NCBI RefSeq assembly: GCF_000018145.1
Contig: NC_009952.1
Coordinates: forward strand, 186,001 to 250,000
Direction: 5' to 3'
Origin: Dinoroseobacter shibae DFL 12 = DSM 16493
Lineage (GTDB): Bacteria; Pseudomonadota; Alphaproteobacteria; Rhodobacterales; Rhodobacteraceae
DNA length: 64,000 nucleotides
The notes below the pieces were generated by a model. It was not told the DNA's origin, made no database searches, and saw only the letters and a program-made list of their open reading frames with translations. The translations under genes and the position numbers were made by a program. Positions 1-7,416 of this stretch are shown one piece after another; the stretch's first letter is position 1, and each line of letters starts with the position of its first letter.

Positions 1-255
1 CCGCGCGTCGACCCCGAGCGCGCGGGCCTGGGCCACGAATTCGGGCGTGGCGTCCATCGCCACCACCCGGTGCCCGGCCGCCTGCATCAGGGCGGCCGCG
101 CGCCCCGGCCCGCAGCCCAGATCGAGCACATCCGCCCCGGCAGGCAGGGCGTCGAGGAAGGCCTGCAGATGCCCATCCGCGCCCTTGTCGGCGAAGCGGG
201 CGCGGTAGCGCTCCGCCTCCCGCGCGTAGACGGCGAGGGTTTGCGGATCGCTCAC
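1..255 (-). CDS. Class I SAM-dependent methyltransferase, 3' part cut by the window edge
   Basis: The minus strand is open from a GTG at 253-255 to the window edge, giving the first 85 residues. It begins VSDPQTLAVYAREAERYRARF and holds a classical SAM-binding motif I, VLDLGCGPGRAAA, near residue 50, followed by an acidic motif II region (VVAMDATPEF). The GTG overlaps the stop of the upstream DUF3429 gene in a GTGA, so the two are translationally coupled. The substrate cannot be told because the specificity part lies outside the window. The fold assignment is secure; the exact family is not. Confidence 0.8.
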   Translation of the reverse strand, partial: MSDPQTLAVYAREAERYRARFADKGADGHLQAFLDALPAGADVLDLGCGPGRAAALMQAAGHRVVAMDATPEFVAQARALGVDAR

Positions 256-704
256 ACCACCACCCCGACCGCGAGGCAGGCCACGACGATGGCCGTGAGC
301 AGCACCCGCAGGTGCATCCACCAGCGCGGCGCCAGCCCCTGCCGCCAGAACAGGTAGTCCAACGCCAGCAGCCCGATGAACCCGGCGATCAGGTTGGTCA
401 GCGCGTTGGCCGACCCGCCGCCCACGGTGAAGAAGGCCCAGAGGGCGGGGATCACGCTGAGCCCGTAGCCGGTGGTGGCCACGGTGCCTGTGGCCTTGGT
501 GGCAAAGCCCCAGAGCACGCCGGACATGAAGGCGAGGATGATCGTGCCGTAGAAGATCTGCACGTAAGGGCCGATGAAGCGGGGGCCGAACACCTCCATC
601 CCGAAGGCGGCGAGGCCGGGCAAGACCAGCGTGCCCGCGCCGAAGAGGAACGGGATCAGCCCGGCGAGGCCGAGGATCAGGGCGCTGCGAGGAATGTCAT
701 TCAT
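252..704 (-). CDS. DUF3429 family membrane protein
   Basis: 150 residues with about five hydrophobic segments and very little soluble sequence, starting MNDIPRSALILGLAGLIPF. Length and pattern match the DUF3429 inner-membrane family, which is common next to methyltransferases in Rhodobacterales and has no known biochemical role. It lies 39 bp downstream of the CdsA-like gene and overlaps the next methyltransferase by 4 bp, so it probably belongs to the same minus-strand operon. The family call comes from recognition of the sequence pattern. Confidence 0.75.
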   Translation of the reverse strand: MNDIPRSALILGLAGLIPFLFGAGTLVLPGLAAFGMEVFGPRFIGPYVQIFYGTIILAFMSGVLWGFATKATGTVATTGYGLSVIPALWAFFTVGGGSANALTNLIAGFIGLLALDYLFWRQGLAPRWWMHLRVLLTAIVVACLAVGVVV

Positions 705-743
705 GGCGTCTTTCTGCCGGGCGCGAGGCCGGGCGGCAAGACC

Positions 744-1694
744 CTACGGTGTGTGAAAGAAGAACCGGACCACGTGGAAGAACACCGGGGCGGCGAAGAG
801 CACTGAATCGAGCCGGTCGATGAACCCGCCCTGGCCGGCGAACATCGGGCCCCAGTCCTTGACGCCCCGGTCGCGTTTGATCGCGGTCATCACCAGGGTG
901 CCGAAAAAGCCCACGGTCGCGGCGAGGCAGGCGAGCAGGGCGGCCTGCCAAGGCGCGAAGGGGGTGATCCAGTAGAGTGCCGCGCCGAGCAGGGTGGCCG
1001 AGGCGATGCCGCCGATCATGCCCTGCCAGGTCTTGGTGCGCGACAGGGTGGGCGCGATCTTGCGCCGCCCGATCAGCTTGGACCAGCTGTATTGCAGCAC
1101 ATCGGTGCTTTGGACCACGATCACCAGGAAGGCCAGGAGCAGGATCATCCGGTCCTCGCCGCCGGGGATGTTCAGGGTCAGAAGCGCGGGCACATGGCTC
1201 ATGCAGAACACGCAGATCATCAGCGCCCATTGGGTTTCCGCGACGCGTTCGAGGAAATCGGTGCGGTCGCCCTGCAACGCCGAGAGAATGGGCAGCAGCA
1301 GGAAGGCATAGACCGGGATGAACACTGTATAGAGCCCGTACCAGCCCAGACCCACCAGCAGGAACTGCACCGGCAGCACCACGAAGAACGAGGCCGCGAT
1401 GGCCCAGTGATCCGCCGTGCGTTTGGCCGTCAGCGTCATGAACTCGCGCAGGGCGGCGAAGGCGCAGATCCCGAAGAGTGTGACCACCCCGGCATCGCCG
1501 CCCAGCGAGAAGAGCGCCACCAGTGCCGAGATCGCCCACCAGGCCATGATCCGGGCGTTCAGGTTCTCGATCGTGGCGTTCTCGCCGCTGGGCGACAGGC
1601 GCTGGCGCAGCAGCCGCGCGATGACCGTCGCGAGGACCAGCAGCCCGCCGATGGCGGTGATCTCCCAGGCGAAGGGGAGGGTGGGCTCGGTCAT
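744..1694 (-). CDS. cdsA: Phosphatidate cytidylyltransferase (CdsA family)
   Basis: 316 residues, multipass membrane protein. The C-terminal signature of CDP-diglyceride synthases is present: KRDRGVKDWGPMFAGQGGFI followed by DRLDS, i.e. the KD...GGxxDR-D pattern that binds metal and CTP. The enzyme makes CDP-diacylglycerol from phosphatidate and CTP, the branch point to PG, PE and cardiolipin. I chose the ATG at 1692-1694 (MTEPTLPFAWE) because it overlaps the PlsC stop in an ATGA; a longer reading frame upstream would run inside plsC. The long N-terminal region and the plsC neighbour suggest this may be the second, plsC-linked CdsA type found in many proteobacteria rather than the essential copy near uppS. 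Confidence 0.87.
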   Translation of the reverse strand: MTEPTLPFAWEITAIGGLLVLATVIARLLRQRLSPSGENATIENLNARIMAWWAISALVALFSLGGDAGVVTLFGICAFAALREFMTLTAKRTADHWAIAASFFVVLPVQFLLVGLGWYGLYTVFIPVYAFLLLPILSALQGDRTDFLERVAETQWALMICVFCMSHVPALLTLNIPGGEDRMILLLAFLVIVVQSTDVLQYSWSKLIGRRKIAPTLSRTKTWQGMIGGIASATLLGAALYWITPFAPWQAALLACLAATVGFFGTLVMTAIKRDRGVKDWGPMFAGQGGFIDRLDSVLFAAPVFFHVVRFFFHTP

Positions 1695-2344
1695 GGCTTG
1701 CTGCCCCCATTGGGGCGCAGAGCGACCATGGCATCGGCGGCGCGGGCGAGGAAGGGGCCGATCTCTTCGCCCTCCTCGACGCGGATGGGCGCGCCGAAGG
1801 ACACGGTACACAGGAGCGGGACCGGGATGACATGGCCCTTGGGCATCACGCGGTTGAGGTTCTCGATCCAGACCGGGACGAGGTCCACGGCGGGCCGGGC
1901 CCTGGAAATGTTGTAGATCCCCGATTTGAAGGGCAGGGCCGGGGCGTCGGTCATGTTGCGCTTGCCCTCGGGGAAGATGATCAGCGAGCTGCCCTCGTCC
2001 AGCGCGTCGAGGATCAGCGCGATCGGGTCCTCGTCGCCGCGATGCTCGGGGCGCCGCTCGACCATCACGGCGCGGACGACCTCATGCCCGACAAAGGCGC
2101 GGAGCCTGGATTTCAGCCAGTAGTCGCTGCCGGCCACGGGGCGGGTGGCGCGGCGCAGCCGCGGGGGCAGGACGGACCAGATCAGGATGAGGTCGGCATT
2201 GCTGGTGTGGTTGGCGTAATACACCCGTTGCCGCGGTACAGGTTCGATCCCCTGCCAGATCGCGCGCGGCGCGGTCAGCAGGCGGGCGAGCAGGATCAGC
2301 CCCCCGCCCAGCAGCCAGGCCGCGACCCCCGTCAGCAGCCGCAT
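1691..2344 (-). CDS. plsC: 1-acyl-sn-glycerol-3-phosphate acyltransferase (PlsC family)
   Basis: 217 residues with one N-terminal hydrophobic segment (LLTGVAAWLLGGGLILLARL). The acyltransferase motifs are clear: NHTSNAD (the HX4D catalytic box) near residue 46, and IIFPEGKRN (the substrate-binding FPEG box) near residue 124. It should transfer an acyl chain to lysophosphatidate, giving the substrate of the CdsA-like enzyme encoded immediately downstream with a 4-bp overlap. Substrate preference cannot be read from the sequence. Confidence 0.87.
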   Translation of the reverse strand: MRLLTGVAAWLLGGGLILLARLLTAPRAIWQGIEPVPRQRVYYANHTSNADLILIWSVLPPRLRRATRPVAGSDYWLKSRLRAFVGHEVVRAVMVERRPEHRGDEDPIALILDALDEGSSLIIFPEGKRNMTDAPALPFKSGIYNISRARPAVDLVPVWIENLNRVMPKGHVIPVPLLCTVSFGAPIRVEEGEEIGPFLARAADAMVALRPNGGSKP

Positions 2345-2366
2345 CAGGACGCGGGCCGGCTGCGCG

Positions 2367-2981
2367 TCATGCGCGCTCCAGCGCCAGACGACCGGCGAGC
2401 AGGGCGAAGACCGCCGCGAAGGACCGGTTGAGCCAGGCCATGGCGCGGGCCGAGCCGAGCACCCAGTCGCGGGCCTGGGCAGCGAAGGCGCCGTAGACGA
2501 GGAACACGGCGAAGGTCAGGGCCATGAAGACCGCGCCGAGAAGCACCATCTCGGCGGTGGCGGTAGCCGGGTTGCCCGACAGAAAGGGGGGCAGGAGGGC
2601 GAGAAAGAAGATCGACAGCTTGGGGTTCAGGATGTTGATCAGCGCACCGCGCCGGGCGATGCGCCAGCCGGGCTCGGCGGTGGTCTCGGCGCGGACCTGC
2701 AGCGCGCCGCCGTCGCGCAGCGCGCCCCAGGCGAGCCAGAGCAGGTAGGCGACGCCCGCGAATTTCACCAGGTTGAACAGGAGCGCCGAGCTGTGCAGCA
2801 CCGCCGCCAGCCCGAGGGTGACGGCCAGCAGGTGCGGCACGATCCCGAGGGTGCAGCCAAGGGCGGCCCAGCCGGCGGCGCGGCGGCCTCGGCCCAGACC
2901 GAGCGCGAGAGTGTAGACCACCCCGGTGCCGGGGGCGAGGACGACCACGAAGGCGGTGAGCAGGAAAGAGGCGGTGATCAT
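2367..2981 (-). CDS. LysE/RhtB family amino-acid exporter
   Basis: 204 residues, six predicted membrane segments in the LysE arrangement. Family hallmarks are the N-terminal PGTGVVYTLALGLGRGRRAG-like segment (usually PGP) and the conserved NILNPKLSIFFLALLPPF around residues 112-130. It exports amino acids or derivatives; the substrate is unknown. It lies 22 bp upstream of plsC on the same strand and may head that operon. The upstream region is the large gene-free stretch to the right. Confidence 0.85.
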   Translation of the reverse strand: MITASFLLTAFVVVLAPGTGVVYTLALGLGRGRRAAGWAALGCTLGIVPHLLAVTLGLAAVLHSSALLFNLVKFAGVAYLLWLAWGALRDGGALQVRAETTAEPGWRIARRGALINILNPKLSIFFLALLPPFLSGNPATATAEMVLLGAVFMALTFAVFLVYGAFAAQARDWVLGSARAMAWLNRSFAAVFALLAGRLALERA

Positions 2982-3643
2982 CTATGGCCCTCGGGTTACG
3001 CAACGGACCAAGGGTAAGGCGAAAGCGGTCCGCTTGACCAGCGGGTTTGCGCCGGGCGGCGGGCCTGCGTGGGGGCCAGCCCCCACCCCCCCGGAGTATT
3101 TCTGCACAGATGAAGGGGTGGGGCGCGTTGAGCTTGGCGGAGGCGTGTTAAGGTTAATGCGGTGGTGTGAGCCGGGCGGTTTGGGGGATTGCGATGTTGC
3201 GGAGGGCCGGTGCGGGGGAGTGATCGGGGGCGTCGGGGGCGCGGGTCGCCTCGAGCCAGTCGGGCTGGGCGTGATGGTGGGGATGGTGTCGCGGGACCGT
3301 GTCGCGGCAGGTCGTCGCGGCGCTTGGCGTTCGGTTTTGGTCTTTGTCCAGGGAGGGCTGAAGGGGGGCGGGCTGCATCCGCGCGGGGGCTTACGCCGTT
3401 GTTCGGGGCGCAGAGCAGGCCTTTGTCGGTGTCTCTTGCGGCCCCTGCCGGTCAATGCCGGATCGGGATTGCGCGCCTCGGCGCGTCGGTTCGGTAGGCA
3501 TCGGGTCTGGCGCGATGAGATCCGCGCTGGTCAAGCTGCCGGTCGGCGTTTTCCGGTCGGCACCGAACGGTGTTGGGTACTCCCGACCTGCCCCGTCGGA
3601 ACGTGGTTGGACCATGGGGGTGGGCAGAGCCGATGTTGTGCGC
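2982..3643. other. Gene-free stretch between the LysE exporter and ispH
   Basis: About 660 bp with open frames on both strands, but none with a recognisable domain, convincing ribosome-binding site or non-repetitive composition. The minus-strand reading is dominated by Pro, Arg, Thr and Ser, as expected from translating G-rich DNA out of frame. The plus strand is strikingly G over C rich from about 3115 to 3450. It contains one copy of the GGAGTATTT repeat (3091-3118). It must also contain the promoter of the minus-strand lysE-plsC-cdsA group. Confidence 0.5.
3091..3118 (+). repeat. GGAGTATTT intergenic repeat, copy 1
   Basis: Reads CCGGAGTATTTCTGCACAGA then TGAAGGGG. Related copies occur at 15072-15106 and 38274-38306, all intergenic. 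Shared elements are a C/G-rich lead, (G)AGTATTT, a short variable part with A-rich sequence, and a purine tail ending GGGG. Confidence 0.55.
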
Positions 3644-4600
3644 TCAGGCCCCGGCAGGTTCGCGCAGCACGCGGGGCACCTTGAATTCGACGTTTTCCTG
3701 TGCGGTCTCGACCTGTTCGACGGTCAGGTCGAACCGGGTGCGGAAGGCTTCGATCACTTCGTTCACCAGCACTTCGGGGGCGGAGGCCCCGGCGGTGATG
3801 CCGATGGAGGAGATGCCTTCGAGGGCGCGCCAGTCGATATCCTCGGCGCGCTGGACCAGTTGGGCATAGGCGCACCCGGCGCTGCGTCCGACCTCCACCA
3901 GCCGCTTGGAGTTCGAGGAGTTCGGCGCGCCGATCACGAGCATGGCATCGGCCTTGGGCGCCATGGCCTTCACCGCACCCTGGCGGTTTGTCGTGGCGTA
4001 GCAGATGTCTTCCTTGTGCGGGCCTACGATGGCGGGGAAGCGCGCCTGCAGGGCGGCGACGATATCGGCGGTGTCGTCCACCGACAGGGTGGTCTGGGTG
4101 ATGAAGGCGAGCTTGTCGGGATCGCGGGGCGTGATCGTGGCCACATCGGCGACGGTTTCCACCAGGATGACCTCGCCGTCGGGCAACTGGCCCATGGTGC
4201 CCACGGTTTCGGGGTGGCCCGCATGGCCGATCATCACCATCTGCAGCCCGCCCGCGTGGTGACGCTCCGCCTCGATATGGACCTTGCTCACGAGCGGACA
4301 GGTGGCGTCCACATAGACCATCTCACGGCGCGTGGCCTCTGCCGGGACCGCCTTGGGCACACCGTGGGCCGAGAAGATCACCGGGCGGTCATCGGGGCAG
4401 TCGTCAAGTTCCTTGACGAAGACCGCCCCCTTGGCGCGCAGCCCGTCGACCACGTACTTGTTGTGCACGATCTCGTGGCGCACGTAGACCGGGGCGCCCC
4501 ATTTCTCCAGCGCCATCTCGACGATCTTGATGGCCCGGTCCACGCCCGCGCAGAACCCGCGGGGCGCGGCGAGATAGAGGGTCAGGGGCGGCAGGGACAT
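3644..4600 (-). CDS. ispH: 4-hydroxy-3-methylbut-2-enyl diphosphate reductase (IspH/LytB)
   Basis: 318 residues, full family length. It is the last enzyme of the MEP isoprenoid pathway, making IPP and DMAPP from HMBPP with a [4Fe-4S] cluster. The three cluster cysteines are visible: C17 (GFCAGV), C101 (DATCPLV) and C200 (ICYATTNRQ), together with H46 and the HAGHPE segment around 126-131. The start [19 protein letters not shown] places C17 as in other LytB proteins. It is divergent from the cytochrome gene. In aerobic anoxygenic or quinone-rich roseobacters it feeds ubiquinone and carotenoid synthesis. Confidence 0.96.
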
Positions 4601-4753
4601 GGCGGGGTCCTCGGGTTGTCGGCTGTGCCTTACAAATACGTGTCGGGCGGGCGTTTGACCAGTCCCGAAGCGGGAATTGCGGCCGGGTGCGGGGGGTTGA
4701 CCTTCCAGTGGGGGAAGCCGCGAGAGGGTGGGATGAAAGACAGGAGGATGCGG

Positions 4754-5188
4754 ATGCGTGTGATTTCAGGGCTGATGGCGGGGCTGTGTCTGGCCATGCC
4801 GGTGCGAGCGGAGGGGTTTCTGCCCTGGCAGGATGCGGAGATGGTGGCGCTGGGCGCGACGGTCTATGCCGATCACTGCGCGGCCTGTCACGGTGCACAG
4901 CTGGAGGGGCAGGTGCCGGACTGGCGCAGCCCGGGGCCCGACGGACGTCTGCCCGCGCCGCCCCATGACGAGACCGGCCATACCTGGCACCATGCGGACA
5001 TGCTGCTGTTCCAGATCACGAAATACGGGACCGAGGCGCTGATCGGTGGGGAGTATCGCAGCAACATGATGGGGTTCGGCGATCTGTTGAGTGATGCGGA
5101 GATCGTCGCCGTTCTGGCCTATATCAAGAGCACCTGGCCGCCGCAGGTCATCGCGGCCCACGACCGGGTCAATGCCGCCGCGCAGTAG
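4754..5188 (+). CDS. Secreted class I c-type cytochrome
   Basis: 144 residues with a signal peptide ([19 protein letters not shown], cleaved before E20) and one CAACH heme-binding motif at residues 42-46. A Met-rich segment (SNMMGF) near 105 offers the axial Met ligand, and a C-terminal helix ([16 protein letters not shown]) is typical of cytochrome c. It is a periplasmic electron carrier. I prefer the ATG at 4754 because AGGAGG at 4742-4747 lies six bases upstream; in-frame ATGs at 4733 and 4748 would add a charged extension. The reading frame stays open far upstream, but that part is not coding-like. Confidence 0.88.
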
Positions 5189-5191
5189 GGA

Positions 5192-5650
5192 TCAGGCGAA
5201 GACCCGCACGCCGCCCTCGACCAGGGCGGCGAGGGCGATGTAGCGGGCGGTCTTGGCAAAGCCCACCAGGGCGATGAAGACGAAAAGCCGCGTCCGCATC
5301 ATGCCGGCCACCACGGTGATCGCATCGCCCAGGGGCGCCCAGCTGAGCAGGAGGCTCCATTTCCCGTATTTGGCGAACCAGCGCTGGGCCTTGTCGAGCT
5401 GCGCCTCGGTCACCGGGAACCAGCGCTTGTCTTTGAAACGGGGAATCTGCCAGCCGAGCGCGTAGTTCAGCACCGAGCCGAGCGTATTGCCCACCGAGGC
5501 CACCAGCAACAGCGCCCAGAGCGGCACAGCGGCCTGCACCTGGAAGGCGGTGAAGACGATCTCCGATTGCAGGGGCAGGATGGTGGCCGCGCCGAAGGCG
5601 GTGCCGAACATCACCGCCAATATGCCTGCCATGGTCTCGAACAGCGTCAT
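5192..5650 (-). CDS. YqaA/DedA-like membrane protein (VTT domain)
   Basis: 152 residues from the ATG at 5648-5650 (MTLFETMAGILAVMFGTAFG), preceded by a GAGG-type ribosome-binding site. An ATG at 5705-5707 in frame would add 19 charged residues and lacks a good site. The family pattern is present: an N-terminal helix rich in small residues, the VGNTLGSVLNYALGW segment, and LLLSWAPLGDAITVVAGMMR, the re-entrant loop motif of SNARE-associated/YqaA proteins. DedA-superfamily members are linked to lipid flipping and membrane homeostasis; the role of YqaA proteins is not established. It is convergent with the cytochrome gene, with only 3 bp between the stops. Confidence 0.8.
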   Translation of the reverse strand: MTLFETMAGILAVMFGTAFGAATILPLQSEIVFTAFQVQAAVPLWALLLVASVGNTLGSVLNYALGWQIPRFKDKRWFPVTEAQLDKAQRWFAKYGKWSLLLSWAPLGDAITVVAGMMRTRLFVFIALVGFAKTARYIALAALVEGGVRVFA

Positions 5651-5717
5651 GCCCCCCGCCTCGCGTGACAAGACCCGCCGCAGCGGGTCTTGAGTGAGTT
5701 TCACCATAGATGGCGTG

Positions 5718-6290
5718 TCAGTCCGCGGTTTCCACTGCGGTCTCGCGCGGTTCGCGCGGCTCGCGTGGCGGGCGGCCGATGATTTCCTTGAGTTCGTCGA
5801 GCTCGATGAAGTTGTCCGCCTGGCGGCGCAGCTCGTCGGAAATCATGGGGGGATGGGAGCGAATGGTGGAGACCACCGAGACCCGCACGCCGCGCCGCTG
5901 CAGCGACTCGATCAGCGGGCGGAAATCGCCGTCGCCGGAAAACAGGACGGCGTGATCCATGTGGGGCGCTAGTTCCATCGCGTCCACGGCCAGCTCTATG
6001 TCCATGTTCCCTTTGACCTTCCGACGGCCTTGGCTGTCGGTGTATTCCTTGGCCGGTTTGGTGACCATGCTGAACCCGTTATAGTGCAGCCAGTCGACCA
6101 GGGGTCGGATCGGGGAATACTCATCGTTCTCAAGCAGCGCCGTATAGTAGAACGCGCGCAGCAGTTTCCCGCGGCGCATGAACTCTTGGCGGAGCAGCTT
6201 GTAATCGATGTCAAAGCCGAGCGCCTTGGCTGCGGCATAAAGGTTGGAGCCATCAATGAACAGCGCCAACCTGTCGTCTTTATAAAACAT
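5718..6290 (-). CDS. NYN-domain protein (LabA/DUF88 family, PIN-like nuclease fold)
   Basis: 190 residues. The NYN catalytic acids are present: ALFIDGSNLY (D13, N16), GNMDIELAVDAMELA near 95-109 and LFSGDGDFRPLIE near 115-127. NYN domains are PIN-like ribonucleases; this single-domain LabA type is widespread in alphaproteobacteria with unproven targets. The C-terminus ends in a PRE/PREPRE-like repeat (RPPREPREPRETAVE), which is probably disordered. The start ATG has AAGGA upstream. It is divergent from folK across about 118 bp of relatively AT-rich DNA. Confidence 0.87.
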   Translation of the reverse strand: MFYKDDRLALFIDGSNLYAAAKALGFDIDYKLLRQEFMRRGKLLRAFYYTALLENDEYSPIRPLVDWLHYNGFSMVTKPAKEYTDSQGRRKVKGNMDIELAVDAMELAPHMDHAVLFSGDGDFRPLIESLQRRGVRVSVVSTIRSHPPMISDELRRQADNFIELDELKEIIGRPPREPREPRETAVETAD

Positions 6291-6408
6291 TTACTGGTCC
6301 TTCCGGGTAATGCGCTCCACCAAAATTCGTGAGTGTGAATAAAAAGCAGTTTGATGAAACGCATAGAGCAAAGTAAGGCTTTTTCGACCTGCCGCAACCA
6401 TCAAGCGC

Positions 6409-6978
6409 ATGAAAATTCAGTCATTCGGCATAATTGCGCTTGGCGCAAATCAGCCCCTCGGCGGGCGCACGCCCAAGGTGACCTTGCGTCAGGCCTGCGA
6501 GGCGTTGGCGGACGCGCCGTTGGAAATCGTTGCGCGCAGCCGATTTTTCGCCACGCCCGCGTTTCCGGATCCGTCGCAACCGGAGTATGTCAATGGCTGT
6601 GTGACCGTGGAAACCGGGCTCGGTGCCAAGGCGCTTCTGAAGGTGTTGCACGATGTGGAGGACAGGCTTGGCCGTGCGCGCGGGCAGCGGTGGGGCGCCC
6701 GGACGCTGGACCTCGATCTGCTGGCGCTGGGGGCGCAGGTCTTGCCGGACATGGAGACCTATGCCCAGTGGCGCGACCTGCCGCGCAGCGCGCAGGTGGC
6801 GCGCACGCCGAATGAGTTGATTCTCCCCCATCCGCGGATCGCGGACCGGCCCTTCGTTCTGGTGCCGCTGATGGATGTCGCACCGCTCTGGCGGCACCCG
6901 GTGACTGGCAAAACGGCCTCGGAAATGCTTCGGAACCTGCCGAAATCGGAAATAGATGCCATTCGACCGCTTGAGTAA
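6409..6978 (+). CDS. folK: 2-amino-4-hydroxy-6-hydroxymethyldihydropteridine pyrophosphokinase
   Basis: 189 residues. HPPK transfers pyrophosphate from ATP to 6-hydroxymethyl-dihydropterin in folate synthesis. Visible signatures: LGANQP at the N-terminus, the [12 protein letters not shown] substrate loop near 43-54, [17 protein letters not shown] near 96-112 (the DxD metal motif DLDLL) and [18 protein letters not shown] near 141-158. The protein is a little longer than the E. coli enzyme because of an insertion before the HPR motif. The start ATG has only a weak ribosome-binding site. Confidence 0.94.
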   Translation: MKIQSFGIIALGANQPLGGRTPKVTLRQACEALADAPLEIVARSRFFATPAFPDPSQPEYVNGCVTVETGLGAKALLKVLHDVEDRLGRARGQRWGARTLDLDLLALGAQVLPDMETYAQWRDLPRSAQVARTPNELILPHPRIADRPFVLVPLMDVAPLWRHPVTGKTASEMLRNLPKSEIDAIRPLE

Positions 6979-6990
6979 GCCTGTTTCGCC

Positions 6991-7018
6991 TTGTCAAGGC
7001 ATTTTGCACGCTTTACAT
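6991..7018 (+). promoter_or_regulatory. Possible sigma70-type promoter of rpoZ-rsh
   Basis: TTGTCA at 6991-6996 and TTACAT at 7013-7018 are separated by 16 bp, in the short gap between folK and rpoZ, about 37 bp before the rpoZ start. Assignment is by motif only. Confidence 0.35.
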
Positions 7019-7055
7019 GCTGTCCACTGCCCCCTTTGCCAAAACGGAGACATCC

Positions 7056-7412
7056 ATGGCCCGCGTGACGGTTGAAGACTGCGTTGACAAGGTACCCAAC
7101 CGCTTCGAGCTGGTGATGCTTGCCGCGCATCGCGCGCGCGAGATTTCCGCCGGATCCGAACTGACGATCGACCGCGACAACGACAAGAACCCGGTCGTGT
7201 CCCTGCGCGAGATCGCCGAGGAGACCCAGTCGGCGGACGCACTGCGCGAACGGCTGATCGAGTCCAACCAGACCCAGATCGAGGTGGACGAGCCCGAAGA
7301 GGACAGCATGGCCATGCTCATGGGCGGCGGCCAGCCGGACAAGCCCGCCGAGGACGACATGTCCGAGGAGAAGTTGCTGCGTGCGCTGATGGAAGCGCAA
7401 GGCCAGCCGTGA
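7056..7412 (+). CDS. rpoZ: RNA polymerase omega subunit
   Basis: 118 residues from the ATG at 7056, which has GGAGA just upstream. The conserved core [20 protein letters not shown], then [11 protein letters not shown] and [12 protein letters not shown], is the omega fold that wraps the beta' C-terminus and helps ppGpp act on the polymerase. The C-terminal third is an acidic extension ([15 protein letters not shown] and on) usual in alphaproteobacteria. The next gene, the (p)ppGpp enzyme, starts 4 bp after its stop, so the ppGpp enzyme and a ppGpp-binding subunit are made from one message. Confidence 0.96.
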   Translation: MARVTVEDCVDKVPNRFELVMLAAHRAREISAGSELTIDRDNDKNPVVSLREIAEETQSADALRERLIESNQTQIEVDEPEEDSMAMLMGGGQPDKPAEDDMSEEKLLRALMEAQGQP

Positions 7413-7416
7413 TCTC

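Noticed and set aside
3146-3157. Possible CtrA site in TTAAGGTTAA
   Set aside because: Spacing between TTAA halves is 2 bp, not 7.
2982-3455. 157-aa minus-strand open frame and a 252-aa plus-strand frame in the same stretch
   Set aside because: Composition is Pro/Arg/Thr/Ser or Gly/Arg noise expected from GC-skewed DNA, with no domain and no ribosome-binding site.
3455-4753. Very long upstream extension of the cytochrome c frame
   Set aside because: It runs antisense through ispH; the signal peptide and ribosome-binding site fix the start at 4754.
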